Positions 1-8,502 of a stretch of DNA of 64,000 bases are shown here, piece after piece. This DNA is from Cupriavidus basilensis (GTDB taxonomy: Bacteria > Pseudomonadota > Gammaproteobacteria > Burkholderiales > Burkholderiaceae): positions 248,001 to 312,000 of the forward strand of contig NZ_CP062805.1 of assembly GCF_008801925.2 (NCBI RefSeq), written 5' to 3'. The stretch's first letter is position 1. Every line of letters starts with the position of its first letter. The position numbers were made by a program, and so were the translations under genes. The notes below the pieces were generated by a model. That model was not told the DNA's origin. It did not search any database and saw only the letters and a list, made by a program, of their open reading frames with translations.

Positions 1-86
1 AGCGGGGCGAACAGGATGACGCTGTAGCCGCGATAGGCGGCCACCATCAGGCACGCCAGGGCGGCGAGCGCGACAACGACGGACAT
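1..86 (-). CDS. GntP-type permease, N-terminus only (partial)
   Basis: Reading leftward from an ATG at 86, the frame stays open to the window edge and gives about 28 residues: a short hydrophobic helix followed by AAYRGYSVILFAP. That pattern (AxRGYSVILxAP after a first membrane segment) is how many GntP-family gluconate/organic-acid:H+ symporters begin. The gene is divergent from the LysR gene at 269 and lies near a CoA-transferase pair. This neighbourhood is commonly seen for uptake and activation of short organic acids. Only the first helix is visible, so the family call rests on a short match. Confidence 0.5.
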   Translation of the reverse strand, partial: MSVVVALAALACLMVAAYRGYSVILFAP

Positions 87-268
87 GGGTGTCTCCAACA
101 CTTATTTTGGGATCCTCGAGCAACGAGTGCGGCGGTCGCTACGCTGGCGCGCCCTGTCTGGTTCCGGCGGGGTCGGCTCGAGGTGTTGGAGATTATGTGT
201 ATTGCTTTTTTGCACGACAACGGCAAATATGCAAGATTACTGTGCGTCCATGCACATATGGAAATGCC

Positions 269-1168
269 ATGCGGAAACATCCGGAATGGAACGACTTCAG
301 GTTCTTTCTCGAACTTGCGCGGAACGGGAAGATTTCCCTGACCGGGGAAAAGCTCGGTGTTGAGCACTCGACCGTGTCACGTCGGATTGACCGTCTGGAA
401 GAAAGCCTGGGCACGGTGCTGTTCGACCGGCGTCGCAATGGCTATTCCCTCACCGACGCCGGCAAGGCGCTGGTTCCGCATGCGGAGCGGATGGAGAATG
501 CGTTGCTCGGCGCCATCGAAGAGAGCGAGGGCCAGTCGGGCGACGTCGTCGGCACGGTTCGGGTTGGCACGCCAGAGGCGTTTGGCATCAACGTGCTGGC
601 GCCCAGCCTGGTGGATCTCCATGCCCGGCATCCCGATCTGCATGTCGAGTTGATGGCGCAGCCCCAGTTTCCCAGCCTCGTGACGCGCGAGGTCGAGATC
701 CTGGTGACGCTGGAGCCGCCGCAGGTCGGCCGCTATACGACGGCGCGCCTGGCTGAAGTGGACTACTTCCTCTATGGCTCGCCGGCGTATCTGAAGGCCC
801 GCCCTGCGATCGGGGCGCTTGCCGATGTTGCCGAGCACGCGTTCGTGGACTACGTCCACGACGGCTCGGTCAGCGAGCGGTATCGCATCCTCGAAGAGCT
901 GACGCCGAGTCCCAGACGGCACTTCACCACGACGAGCGTCCTGGCCCAGCGGGCCGCCGCCGCAGCGGGGATGGGCCTGGTCCTGCTGACGCCTTATGTC
1001 GCTGGCACCGGCTCAGATCTCGTCAGCATCTTCCCTGACCAGCCGCTGATTACGCGCACTTTGTGGATCGCCGCGCCCGAAGACCTGTTCCGGATCAGGC
1101 GTATCCGCTGTGTGTGGGACTTCATTCGCGAAGTCGTTTCCCGTCACCCGGACGAGTTTCGGCGATAG
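269..1168 (+). CDS. LysR-family transcriptional regulator
   Basis: 299 residues. Residues 5-65 form the winged helix-turn-helix (recognition stretch EHSTVSRRIDRLEESLG, then LFDRRRNGYSLTDAG). The rest is the LysR substrate-binding domain starting near GTVRVGTPEAFG. The start at 269 gives the canonical family N-terminus; an upstream in-frame ATG at 89 would add 60 unrelated residues and run through the promoter. It is transcribed away from the GntP-like permease and toward the CoA-transferase genes, so it probably regulates one or both (inference). The effector is unknown. Confidence 0.9.
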   Translation: MRKHPEWNDFRFFLELARNGKISLTGEKLGVEHSTVSRRIDRLEESLGTVLFDRRRNGYSLTDAGKALVPHAERMENALLGAIEESEGQSGDVVGTVRVGTPEAFGINVLAPSLVDLHARHPDLHVELMAQPQFPSLVTREVEILVTLEPPQVGRYTTARLAEVDYFLYGSPAYLKARPAIGALADVAEHAFVDYVHDGSVSERYRILEELTPSPRRHFTTTSVLAQRAAAAAGMGLVLLTPYVAGTGSDLVSIFPDQPLITRTLWIAAPEDLFRIRRIRCVWDFIREVVSRHPDEFRR

Positions 1169-1355
1169 TTAGCCGCAACACCGCTTTCGCCCAACCCTCC
1201 CGTCATCCTTTGTGCATCTGCGCACAACGACCTTGCGTTCGTTGCCGTTGTTGTTGAAAAAAGCACGAACAATAATGGGCAGCACGACAGCGACGTCGGC
1301 GGACTTCCTCGACTGATCTGTCAGAACCCCTTGTCAGAAGTGGATGGTGACGGAG

Positions 1356-2087
1356 ATGAACAAACTATTCAGAAGCGCCATGGACGCGCTCGATGGCATT
1401 GTCGAGGACAGACAGACCATAGCAGTCGGAGGATTCGGGCTTTGTGGCATTCCGGCGGCCCTGATCTGCGCATTGCGCGATACCGGCGTGACCGGTCTCA
1501 CCTGTATCAGCAATAACGCCGGCGTTGACGATTTTGGACTGGGCCTGCTGCTCCAGACTCGTCAGATCAGCAAAATGATCGCGTCCTATGTAGGCGAGAA
1601 CAAGGAGTTCGCGCGCCAGTACCTCAGCGGCGAACTGGCGCTCGAATTCAATCCTCAGGGCACATTGGCGGAGAGGCTGCGCGCTGGCGGCGCTGGCATT
1701 CCGGCGTTCTACACACGGACGGGCGTTGGTACCGTCGTGGCCGACAACAAGGAAGTACGCGAGTTCGATGGCGAGCGCTACGTCATGGAGCGCGGCCTCA
1801 AGGCCGATATTGCGCTGGTGAAGGCGCGAGTCGCCGACCGTGCCGGCAATCTCATGTTCGGCCGTACCGCCCGCAACTTCAATCCGGAAGTTGCGATGGC
1901 CGGGCGCATCACGGTGGTGGAAGTGGAAGAGCTTGTGGAAGTCGGTCAGCTCGATCCCGACGAGATCCATCTGCCCGGCATCTTTGTCGACCGTCTGGTT
2001 GTTGTTCCTAATCCGGAGAAACGTATCGAACGCAAGAGCTTCCGCTCGCGCGACAACAAGGAGGCAAGACATGGCGTGGACGCATGA
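1356..2087 (+). CDS. scoA: 3-oxoacid CoA-transferase, subunit A
   Basis: 243 residues, the usual size of the alpha subunit of family I CoA-transferases. It shows the glycine-rich loop near the N-terminus ([12 protein letters not shown]) and the conserved stretch around YTRTGVGT and [10 protein letters not shown]. The start at 1356 follows a GGAG box; an in-frame ATG at 1344 is also possible. With the B subunit, whose frame overlaps by 17 bp, it would move CoA from succinyl-CoA to a 3-oxoacid (acetoacetate or 3-oxoadipate). The sequence does not decide which substrate is used; pcaI is the alternative name. Confidence 0.88.
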   Translation: MNKLFRSAMDALDGIVEDRQTIAVGGFGLCGIPAALICALRDTGVTGLTCISNNAGVDDFGLGLLLQTRQISKMIASYVGENKEFARQYLSGELALEFNPQGTLAERLRAGGAGIPAFYTRTGVGTVVADNKEVREFDGERYVMERGLKADIALVKARVADRAGNLMFGRTARNFNPEVAMAGRITVVEVEELVEVGQLDPDEIHLPGIFVDRLVVVPNPEKRIERKSFRSRDNKEARHGVDA

Positions 2088-2727
2088 CCAGATGGCCGCG
2101 AAGGCGGCCGCCGAACTTCGCGACGGGGACTATGTCAATCTGGGCATTGGGTTGCCAACGAAGATAGTTCAGCACGTGCCGGACGGCATGCAGGTATGGC
2201 TTCAATCAGAGAATGGCTTGATCGGCATTGGACCACCTCCGTATGAAGACGAGATCGATCCTGACCTGATCGATGCCGCCAAGCAAACCATCACGATGGC
2301 GCCAGGCGCATCCATCTGTTCCTCATCGATGTCTTTCGCGATGATCCGCGGCGGTCATATGGATCTTACGATCCTGGGAGGCATGCAGGTCAGCGCGGCT
2401 GGGGACCTGGCAAACTGGATGATTCCGGGAAAGATGGTCAAGGGCATGGGTGGCGCGATGGACCTCGTCGGTGGAGTGCGCCGCGTCGTGGTGGTTATGG
2501 AACACAACACGCGCGATGGCGAGATGAAGATCCTGGAGCGCTGTTCATTGCCGCTCACCGGAGCGGGAGTGGTCAACCGCATCATCACCGACCTGGCGGT
2601 CATCGATGTGACTGGCGCCGGCCTCATCGTCCGAGAGATGGCCCCGGGCGTTTCCAGGGATGTGCTCCAGGCGAGGACTGAGCCAACACTGAGCTTCGAT
2701 GCCAGCGGTTCTTTTCTATCCGTATAA
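2071..2727 (+). CDS. scoB: 3-oxoacid CoA-transferase, subunit B
   Basis: 218 residues. It carries the family I active-site motif SENG (Glu47), the glutamate that forms the covalent CoA thioester, followed by [20 protein letters not shown]. Downstream are the usual [14 protein letters not shown] and [12 protein letters not shown] blocks. The start is fixed by AAGGAGG just upstream, and the overlap with the A subunit suggests translational coupling. Together with the LysR and permease genes it forms a small organic-acid utilisation unit. The substrate could be acetoacetate or 3-oxoadipate (pcaJ). Confidence 0.9.
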   Translation: MAWTHDQMAAKAAAELRDGDYVNLGIGLPTKIVQHVPDGMQVWLQSENGLIGIGPPPYEDEIDPDLIDAAKQTITMAPGASICSSSMSFAMIRGGHMDLTILGGMQVSAAGDLANWMIPGKMVKGMGGAMDLVGGVRRVVVVMEHNTRDGEMKILERCSLPLTGAGVVNRIITDLAVIDVTGAGLIVREMAPGVSRDVLQARTEPTLSFDASGSFLSV

Positions 2728-3129
2728 CGAGGTACTGAACGTCTGAAGATGAATGCGGATGCCTTGTCTCCCGGCAAGTATATCTGCGATGTGTCAGCCA
2801 AAGCCGGCCATGCCGGCGGTGACGAGGAGCCGGCGGCAACGATGTTGATCCGATGCGAGGTGATGCACAGCTAGCTGCAGAATCAGCATACCTTCGAAGA
2901 CGCTGCGGATGCTGACGAGGAGCCATGTGCCCACTGTATGGAGCCCTGAGCGCGCGGCAAACAACCAGTCTGTAGGTCACGCTCCATGTGGCGCGAATGA
3001 CGGGTCCCGCGCCAGCTGTGGTGCCATTTGACATGCGGCTTGCCCCCGGGACCTCCTGCATCGCGATGTTTATCTTGATAGCGGGTACAACCCACCTCCT
3101 CTCAAAGAAAGTGGGCCGTAAAACCCAGG
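2728..3129. other. Intergenic region, no recognisable gene
   Basis: About 400 bp between the CoA-transferase pair and the EthD-like gene. A 41-codon open frame (2749-2874, plus) has no recognisable motif and only a weak upstream box. Longer frames on the minus strand are arginine- and serine-rich and look like shadows. No clear hairpin terminator was found. Confidence 0.5.
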
Positions 3130-3438
3130 CTAAACTTCCTTGGTGTCGAATATGAGCATGTCAACGCCGGACGGGGCAAAGTTGCCGACGTCAGCTGCCG
3201 CGGCGGCGCCCTCACGGGAAGCCATCGCCTGCTGGAGCGCAGCCAGCGAATCGAAGCTCAGCACTGCAATCAGGTGAAACGGCGAATCGCCGGCAGGGCT
3301 TGAAACTGGGCCGCTGCTGACCTCGTAGCGTCGCAGGCCGGGGATTTTCTTGGCGATTGGAACATGGGTCGAGAAGTAATATGAATCGAACGCCGCCGTG
3401 TCTGCAGGCTTCTTGTATAGCACCACCAACTTTGCCAT
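3130..3438 (-). CDS. EthD-like ferredoxin-fold (dimeric alpha/beta barrel) protein
   Basis: 102 residues. It starts MAKLVVLYKKPADTAAFDSY and continues with HVPIAKKIPGLRRYEVS, the pattern of EthD-type small proteins (YKRPxDxxAFDxYY, HxPLAxxIPGL). These are dimeric alpha/beta-barrel proteins found near degradation enzymes; the original EthD is needed for ethyl tert-butyl ether oxidation, but most homologues have no proven reaction. The start at 3438 removes 15 upstream residues that do not fit the family. It is a single gene, convergent with the CoA-transferase operon and without a clear partner. Confidence 0.85.
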   Translation of the reverse strand: MAKLVVLYKKPADTAAFDSYYFSTHVPIAKKIPGLRRYEVSSGPVSSPAGDSPFHLIAVLSFDSLAALQQAMASREGAAAAADVGNFAPSGVDMLIFDTKEV

Positions 3439-3803
3439 CGTAGTTTCCCTAAAAAACGTGAGTTTGCACAGCACAGCGATCAATGCAAGGACTAGCAGCC
3501 GACCGTTGCGGGTTCAGGCTGTCGTGACTTGGTCCTTGCTTGGCGTCCATGCCGTGCCTCGAACCGATCAGCGTGCGCCAGCTCGGGTTCGGGTCGCGCT
3601 CAAATCACGGTGATGTCTTAAAGGTTAGGCGCCAATGCTGTCAGAGAGAATTGGCCCGCTGCGCAAGATTGCGTTGCGTGTGCCGCAACCTGAAAACTAT
3701 GTATGTGATGGAAACGAGACAAAGCGGCCACTGAGGCATGCACTATGCAATCTACTGGTCTGCGCGCCGTTGGAGAACGGCCGTCTTGCGCGCCGGATGA
3801 CGT
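3439..3803. other. Intergenic, nothing recognised
   Basis: This 365-bp stretch separates the EthD-like gene from the IS110 remnant. The minus-strand transposase frame runs open into it but loses similarity after VEAAW at about 3804, so the left transposase end has been replaced or deleted. No gene or strong hairpin is visible. Confidence 0.45.
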
Positions 3804-4073
3804 CCAGGCGGCCTCGACGAACACCCGCCGCACGTGGCTATTGCCGGCCTTGGTTATGCCGCCTCGTCGGTCTCGTTTGCCGCTGGAATGCTCGCTTGGC
3901 ACCAGGCCCGAATACGCCATCCGTTGCGGCGCATCGGAGAAGCGTCGCTAATCGCCAAGCTCGGCGACTACGGTTACTGGAGCAATCAGGCTGACATCCT
4001 GCAAGGCCATCCATGCCTCGGTCACCGGCCACACCGGGCAGTCTTACACCGCGCGTTCGATTGCCTGCTCCAG
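3804..4073 (-). pseudogene. IS110-family transposase remnant with two stop codons
   Basis: Minus-strand translation gives LEQAIERAV, stop, DCPVWPVTEAWMALQD, AVVAELGD-like text, stop, then RRFSDAPQRMAYSGLVPSE and GGITKAGNSHVRRVFVEAAW. This is the C-terminal (transposase_20) part of IS110/IS1111 transposases. The stops are TAA at 4044-4046 and TAG at 3948-3950, both in frame. The N-terminal RuvC-like (DEDD) catalytic domain and the protein's end are missing, so it cannot be active. Confidence 0.85.
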
Positions 4074-4425
4074 GCTCGCTACAAGTTGGCTGCAAGACTT
4101 GACCGTTAGCCAGTCACTTCAGATCGATGTATGAGCAAGAGTCCGTGTGCCCCCGCATTGACGGGTGAGGCGATGCCGGAAGGGAAACCCGCGTGCAGCC
4201 CAGAATCTCGGAAACGCGTGGGAAGAAGGCGAAGGGGGCTTGGTGAGGAACGATAGTTTTTGCCGGCGGAAGCTGACGTCCTGCGCTCAGTTGCGCGCAT
4301 AGGGAACCGCAATTGAGCCGGCGACTATGGAATGATCCGATTCGCGCGTAGTTTGTCGAACTGCCGCAGGAACATGTCCTGCGATTCTTGAGCTTCATCA
4401 AAGCCATACTGACGCGCCTTGGCGG
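4074..4425. other. Intergenic, no recognisable gene
   Basis: About 350 bp between two recombinase remnants. Open frames are short, overlapping and without family signatures. It probably consists of decayed mobile-element DNA (inference). Confidence 0.4.
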
Positions 4426-4596
4426 TCAACGGCCCGGCAAACGGGCGCCGATTAGGGTGACCACCCGCGAGCGTTCTTCCTAGTACCGGCCAGCACCCAG
4501 CATGCCGCCGGTTGCGGGTCGGCCAAGAAGCGCTCGTAGGCGAGCATGTCCTCATGAGTCAGTGACGAGAGTGGCTTATCCAGTTGCAGCACGGCC
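4426..4596 (-). pseudogene. Tyrosine recombinase fragment, related to the recombinase at 11.4-12.8 kb
   Basis: Minus-strand translation reads VLQLDKPLSSLTHEDMLAYE, RFLADPQPAACWVLAG, then a frameshift and PNRRPFAGPLT. The intact recombinase at 11388-12779 has LGKPLSSLTHEDLLVYE, RFLADPQPAARWVLAG and PDWRPFAGPLS. So this is a piece of the SAM-like N-terminal domain of a close paralogue. An in-frame stop lies at 4452-4454 and neither the catalytic domain nor the start remains. It shows that this recombinase type entered the region more than once. Confidence 0.85.
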
Positions 4597-4667
4597 CTCT
4601 TTCGACATCGTTCTCCCCAACTTTCCCACGCACTCGTATATCTGGGGCGAACGCCATCGCAGCGCGT

Positions 4668-5531
4668 TTATGCGTGTAGCTCAGCGACAATACGTTCCGC
4701 GAGAAAATCGCAGGGGGGCCGGTTCGACTTGACACTCCGCGCAAGTATGATCTCGAGCGTGCCAATCTCAGGCAGTCCCTGCGCAGACCCGAGCAACGTA
4801 AAGTCAGGCGGCACCGCACACCGTGCCAGTGGGGTAATGGCGAGGCCGGCTCGGGCCATCGTTAGCAGGCCCAGCAGACTCGGACTCTCATATGAGGTTC
4901 GATACGCAATCTTTACGCGCTCAAGGCTTCGAATCGCCTTCTCGCGTGCGACGCTTCCAGGCAGAAACACGGCAATGGGTAGCGGCCGCTCTCGCCAGAT
5001 ATCAGTGGAGCCTGGGGCGGCTGCCCACACCATGGGCTCATGCCGCAAGAACTCACCGGTCAGCCCTTTGACACGTGTCGCGCAGACGAGATCTACCGTG
5101 CCGTCTCGCAGCATCGGGGCTAGCGCGACGCTGGGTAGCCCGATCACCTGGATTTCGACCTTGGGATAGCTGGCCGAGAACTTCTTGAGAATCGGCGGAA
5201 ACAGTGAGGTCGCGTAATCGTCAGGTACGCCGATCACCACGCGGCCAGTGACGTCCGGTCGCACGACCGCTGCCCATGCCTCATCGCGTAGTGCAATGAT
5301 CCGGCGCGCATACGTCAGAAGGACCTCTCCGTCCTGCGTCGGAATCACGCTGCGCGGCTTGCGCACGAAGAGCGCCTTGCCGAGGGCCGATTCCAGCGTT
5401 TTGATCTGCATGCTCACCGCCGATTGCGAGCGATGCACGAGGTCGCCCGCTCGGCTGATCGTGCCCGTATCTGCGACGGCGATGATCATGGTGAGAACGT
5501 CGACGTCGAGGGCTTTCCGCTCAGTGCTCAT
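4668..5531 (-). CDS. LysR-family transcriptional regulator
   Basis: 287 residues. The helix-turn-helix covers about residues 9-68 (GTISRAGDLVHRSQSAVSMQ), with LYVRKPR-type wing residues (LFVRKPRSVIPTQDG). The effector domain begins at GRVVIGVPDDYA. The C-terminal domain is of the short type that recognises small aromatic or organic ligands. It is divergent from the alpha/beta hydrolase at 5637, with a perfect TCAGA-AAA-TCTGA dyad between them, so control of that gene is likely (inference). Confidence 0.92.
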   Translation of the reverse strand: MSTERKALDVDVLTMIIAVADTGTISRAGDLVHRSQSAVSMQIKTLESALGKALFVRKPRSVIPTQDGEVLLTYARRIIALRDEAWAAVVRPDVTGRVVIGVPDDYATSLFPPILKKFSASYPKVEIQVIGLPSVALAPMLRDGTVDLVCATRVKGLTGEFLRHEPMVWAAAPGSTDIWRERPLPIAVFLPGSVAREKAIRSLERVKIAYRTSYESPSLLGLLTMARAGLAITPLARCAVPPDFTLLGSAQGLPEIGTLEIILARSVKSNRPPCDFLAERIVAELHA

Positions 5532-5552
5532 GCGCTTTCTCTTGTACAGGTA

Positions 5553-5565
5553 TCAGAAAATCTGA
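5553..5565. promoter_or_regulatory. Dyad in the LysR/hydrolase divergent promoter
   Basis: TCAGAAAATCTGA is a perfect 5-3-5 palindrome, 20 bp from the LysR start and 72 bp from the hydrolase start. LysR proteins typically bind short interrupted dyads in divergent promoters, so this is a candidate operator. Binding is inferred. Confidence 0.5.
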
Positions 5566-5636
5566 AAGATTCCATCAATATTATGCGATTTTCTTTTTGG
5601 GTGCGGTGCAGCAAAGTCTGCGAAAAGGAGTTAGAC

Positions 5637-6503
5637 ATGAATGCCCGAGCGCCCCTTACTACGCTGGCTCTTGCCGGTGCCTGGCCACAACCCTCTTTTG
5701 TTTCCACCGCCTCTGGCATCGCCGTTCCATACGTGGAAGCTGGAAGCGGCGAGCCAATGGTATTCGTGCACGGGTCGCTGTGCGATTTCCGCTATTGGGA
5801 CCCGCAGCTCGCTTCGTTATCGAAGAACTTCCACTGCTTCGCTCCGAGCTTGGGCCACTATTGGCCGGAAACCGGTGCATTCGGACGCGGCGCCTTCAGT
5901 TGGGAGGCGCACGTCGCTGAAATTGCGGAGTTCATCGCGGCGCTGGGTCTGGAGCCGGTCCATCTGGTCGGGCACTCGCGCGGCGGTTGCATCGCGTTTC
6001 ACCTGGCGCGCGAATACCCTCACTTGGTGAAGACGCTCACCCTCGCTGATCCGGGCGGCCCAGTGCAGGCAACGCCGCAAGCAGAGGCCGGAAAATTGCC
6101 GCCGGCCACCCACGCGTTGAGAGCGAAGGCCGCAGAACTGATTGAGCAGGGCGAATTCGATGCCGGTCTGAATCTGTTTGTAGACTCGGTAACCATGCCT
6201 GGCTTTTGGAGCAAGAGTTCCCAGAGCTTCCGCAGGATGGCGCTCGATAATGCGCCCACACTGCCGAAGCAGCTGCTTGACCCGTTGCCCGCCTACACAC
6301 GTGAAGCCGCCCGTGAAATCCAGTGTCGAACGTTGCTGATCGACGGGCAAAAGAGTCCGCGCATGTTCCGTAGCACGGTCGAGAAGCTTCAAGAATGGAT
6401 CGGGCGCGCTGAGCGTCAGACAATTGCCGGAGCATCTCACGGCATGAATATTGCCAACCCAGGCGCGTTCAATCGGGCGGTTGCCGGGTTGGCTACTGGC
6501 TAG
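5637..6503 (+). CDS. Alpha/beta-fold hydrolase
   Basis: 288 residues starting after a strong AAAAGGAG box. It has the HG oxyanion motif (VFVHGSLCDFRYW, about residues 43-54), the nucleophile elbow GHSRGG (Ser114), an acid in LLIDGQ (Asp236) and a catalytic His in GASHGMN (His268). This is a complete Ser-Asp-His triad of the alpha/beta-hydrolase-1 family (esterases, C-C hydrolases, haloperoxidase-like enzymes). No signal peptide is clear, so it is probably cytoplasmic. The substrate cannot be read from the sequence. It is divergent from a LysR gene that may control it. Confidence 0.9.
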   Translation: MNARAPLTTLALAGAWPQPSFVSTASGIAVPYVEAGSGEPMVFVHGSLCDFRYWDPQLASLSKNFHCFAPSLGHYWPETGAFGRGAFSWEAHVAEIAEFIAALGLEPVHLVGHSRGGCIAFHLAREYPHLVKTLTLADPGGPVQATPQAEAGKLPPATHALRAKAAELIEQGEFDAGLNLFVDSVTMPGFWSKSSQSFRRMALDNAPTLPKQLLDPLPAYTREAAREIQCRTLLIDGQKSPRMFRSTVEKLQEWIGRAERQTIAGASHGMNIANPGAFNRAVAGLATG

Positions 6504-6614
6504 AGGGGCCTTGCGTCCAGGGCACACATGGGCTTCTCTCGCCTACGGGGGCGGCCTCTAGCGGGCATACAGTCTGGCTTGCCGGACGATAGTAACAAGT
6601 CGTCTGGCACAACT

Positions 6615-6888
6615 GCCTTCCGACGTGCCAGACGCCGCTACTTGGTGCAGTTGCTTGGCGCCGACCCGCGCGAGATCATCTGGACCTCGGGCGCGACCGG
6701 GGGGAATAACTTGGCGATCAAGGGCGCTGCGCAGTTCGATCGAGCGGCGGCATCTAGTGACCGTTCGCCCCGAGCACACGGCCGTGCTTGACACTCGCCG
6801 AGAACTGGAGCGGCGGGGTTTCGAGGTGACGTACCTGGAGGTCGGTTCCGACGGCCTTATCTACCTCGACACGCTCGCAGCGTCTACA
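6615..6888 (+). pseudogene. Cysteine desulfurase (IscS/NifS-like) fragment, frameshifted
   Basis: The first frame gives [16 protein letters not shown], then [13 protein letters not shown], the conserved N-terminal part of PLP-dependent cysteine desulfurases. A frame change near 6740 continues with [32 protein letters not shown] and [11 protein letters not shown]. The PLP lysine, catalytic cysteine and all downstream sequence are absent. The TSGATEGNN motif has Gly in place of Glu. It is a dead fragment, probably a recombination remnant. Confidence 0.85.
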
Positions 6889-7273
6889 GGCCAGCACGCG
6901 TCCAGCCCTTCGTTGCCGTTGAGGTCATGTCCGCCGGCACCTACGCCAAGGCGTAAGCGGAAAATGGAAGTACGCGGTCCCTGGCACGACGCGCTCGGGA
7001 CCCTTGATTTTCAAGAACGCTCTCTCCGCCGCGCCCTATCTGTTCGCGACATAATCGTGTTGGTGATCGGCGTGCTCGTCGACAGTGAGCCGCGTGGTCA
7101 CTTCGCTGGCCGGTCGTCGGCGCCACCTTATGCGCGCGTCAGTCGCGGGCGAGCTCGGCAATCACCGAGTCGGTCACAGGCACCGGGGTCTTGGCTTGTC
7201 GCCTGCGACCGACGATTTCCAGCTACCAGCCCTGGTCCCCCCTGCGCGTCGCTGGCAGGGGGTCTCAGCGCTT
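6889..7273. other. Intergenic, decayed sequence without recognised gene
   Basis: About 385 bp between the cysteine-desulfurase fragment and the truncated DUF3307-like gene. Frames on both strands are arginine-rich shadows. The desulfurase similarity is not resumed. Confidence 0.4.
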
Positions 7274-7531
7274 TCAGTCCAGCCTCCCAACCAGCCAGAC
7301 GATGGCAAGATAGGTCAGCACGTGCGCGTACTGGTCCAGGCCAAATGCCCACCAGAACTGCGGCAGATTCGGTGTCAATTTGGCGCGTCGGCCGAGACGC
7401 ACCTTCCAGCGATCGATCATGTAGTGAACGACAGCGTCGGTGATCCCTAGCCAGAGCCAGTAGGCCATACCGAAGCCGGCGAGCAGCACCGCGGTACACA
7501 GGCCATGCAAGCCCGCGTGGGCATAACCACC
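7274..7531 (-). pseudogene. DUF3307-like membrane protein, N-terminus removed by IS66
   Basis: The frame is open from the IS66 boundary (7531) to 7274. It reads [33 protein letters not shown] and [17 protein letters not shown], resembling the DUF3307 pattern (LLH-x-L, HxxIDxxKxRL, FxxDQxxHxLT). Three hydrophobic stretches suggest an inner-membrane protein of unknown role. The beginning is missing because IS66 starts at 7532, and no matching N-terminal part is found beyond the element. An internal TTG at 7510 could only give a truncated product. Confidence 0.65.
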
Positions 7532-7615
7532 GTAAGCGCGAAATTAAGCGCACCTAGCTTTTGTGGCTGAGAGTGGGCAGGCTTGCGTCCGCAACCACCA
7601 TTTGCGGACGCAAGC

Positions 7616-8092
7616 ATGATGGACAACGAATGTGAAGTTCCGCCGCTGAGAGTGACCCGTGTTCGCTCCAACGGGAAGCGAGACTTTGACCCCAGGGATA
7701 AGCGCCAACTGGTCGAGGCGTGTCTGCGGCCAGGGGTATCGGTAGCTGGGATGGCGCTCAAGGTCGGCATCAATACGAACCAGTTGCGCAAGTGGATTCG
7801 GCTGCACCAAGCGGCAACGGAAGCCGCGGCGGCCGACAGCGCGGAGCTTGCAGTGCCAGCGTTCGTACCGGTCATCGAGATTAGCGGGGTAAAGCGAGTT
7901 CCGGAGTCGCCGCTGGCGCGGGAATGCCTGCCAGCCCAGGCGCCTGCTTCCACCCAACCATCGGTACGACCGTCGCTGAAACCTGCACTACTGACGGCGC
8001 GGCTGCCCAACGGCGTGACGGTCGAACTTGAATGCGGCGGACAGGACGTTGCGCTGGTGAAGGCGATGATCGAAGCGCTGGGAGCGCGTTGA
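7616..8092 (+). CDS. tnpA: IS66 accessory protein TnpA
   Basis: About 158 residues from the ATG at 7616 (ATG at 7619 is also possible). The N-terminal half holds a helix-turn-helix of the transposase-8 type (KRDFDPRDKRQLVEACLRPG, SVAGMALKVGINTNQLRKW). The rest is a linker and a short C-terminal domain (LPNGVTVELECGG) typical of IS66 OrfA proteins. It probably binds the element's ends and is required together with TnpB and TnpC. Its stop overlaps the tnpB start (TGATG). Confidence 0.9.
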   Translation: MMDNECEVPPLRVTRVRSNGKRDFDPRDKRQLVEACLRPGVSVAGMALKVGINTNQLRKWIRLHQAATEAAAADSAELAVPAFVPVIEISGVKRVPESPLARECLPAQAPASTQPSVRPSLKPALLTARLPNGVTVELECGGQDVALVKAMIEALGAR

Positions 8093-8445
8093 TGTTCCGA
8101 TTCGACGCTAACGTACAGGTCTACCTGCACCGCAATGCGGTGGATTTCCGCCTCGGGATCAACGGGTTGGTTGCCCTGGTCGAACAGTCGATGCAGCTTG
8201 ATCCGTTTGCCCGCGCCGTCTATGCCTTTCATAACCGTCGGCGCAACCGCATCAAGCTGTTGCTGTGGGACCGCAACGGCTTCTGGTTGCTGCTCAAGCG
8301 CCTGGAGGAAGACCGCTTCGTGTGGCCACGGCGCCAGCAGGCGGTGATCGAGCTGACAACCGAGCAGTTGCACTGGCTGCTGGACGGCATCGACGTGGAC
8401 GCGGTGAAGCGCCACCCGTCACGCAAATATCAGCACACGGCTTGA
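8092..8445 (+). CDS. tnpB: IS66 accessory protein TnpB
   Basis: 117 residues with the complete IS66 OrfB pattern: VYLHRNAVDFRLGINGL, YAFHNRRRNRIKLLLWDRNG, FWLLLKRLEEDRFVWP, then ELTTEQLHWLLDGID. Its exact biochemical role in IS66 transposition is not settled. The ATG overlaps the tnpA stop by one base pair step, so the two are translationally coupled. Confidence 0.95.
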   Translation: MFRFDANVQVYLHRNAVDFRLGINGLVALVEQSMQLDPFARAVYAFHNRRRNRIKLLLWDRNGFWLLLKRLEEDRFVWPRRQQAVIELTTEQLHWLLDGIDVDAVKRHPSRKYQHTA

Positions 8446-8502
8446 TGGTCGTTCGGGGTGACGTATACCCGATTGCGCCATGGCTGCACTATCGTGTTCA
8501 GC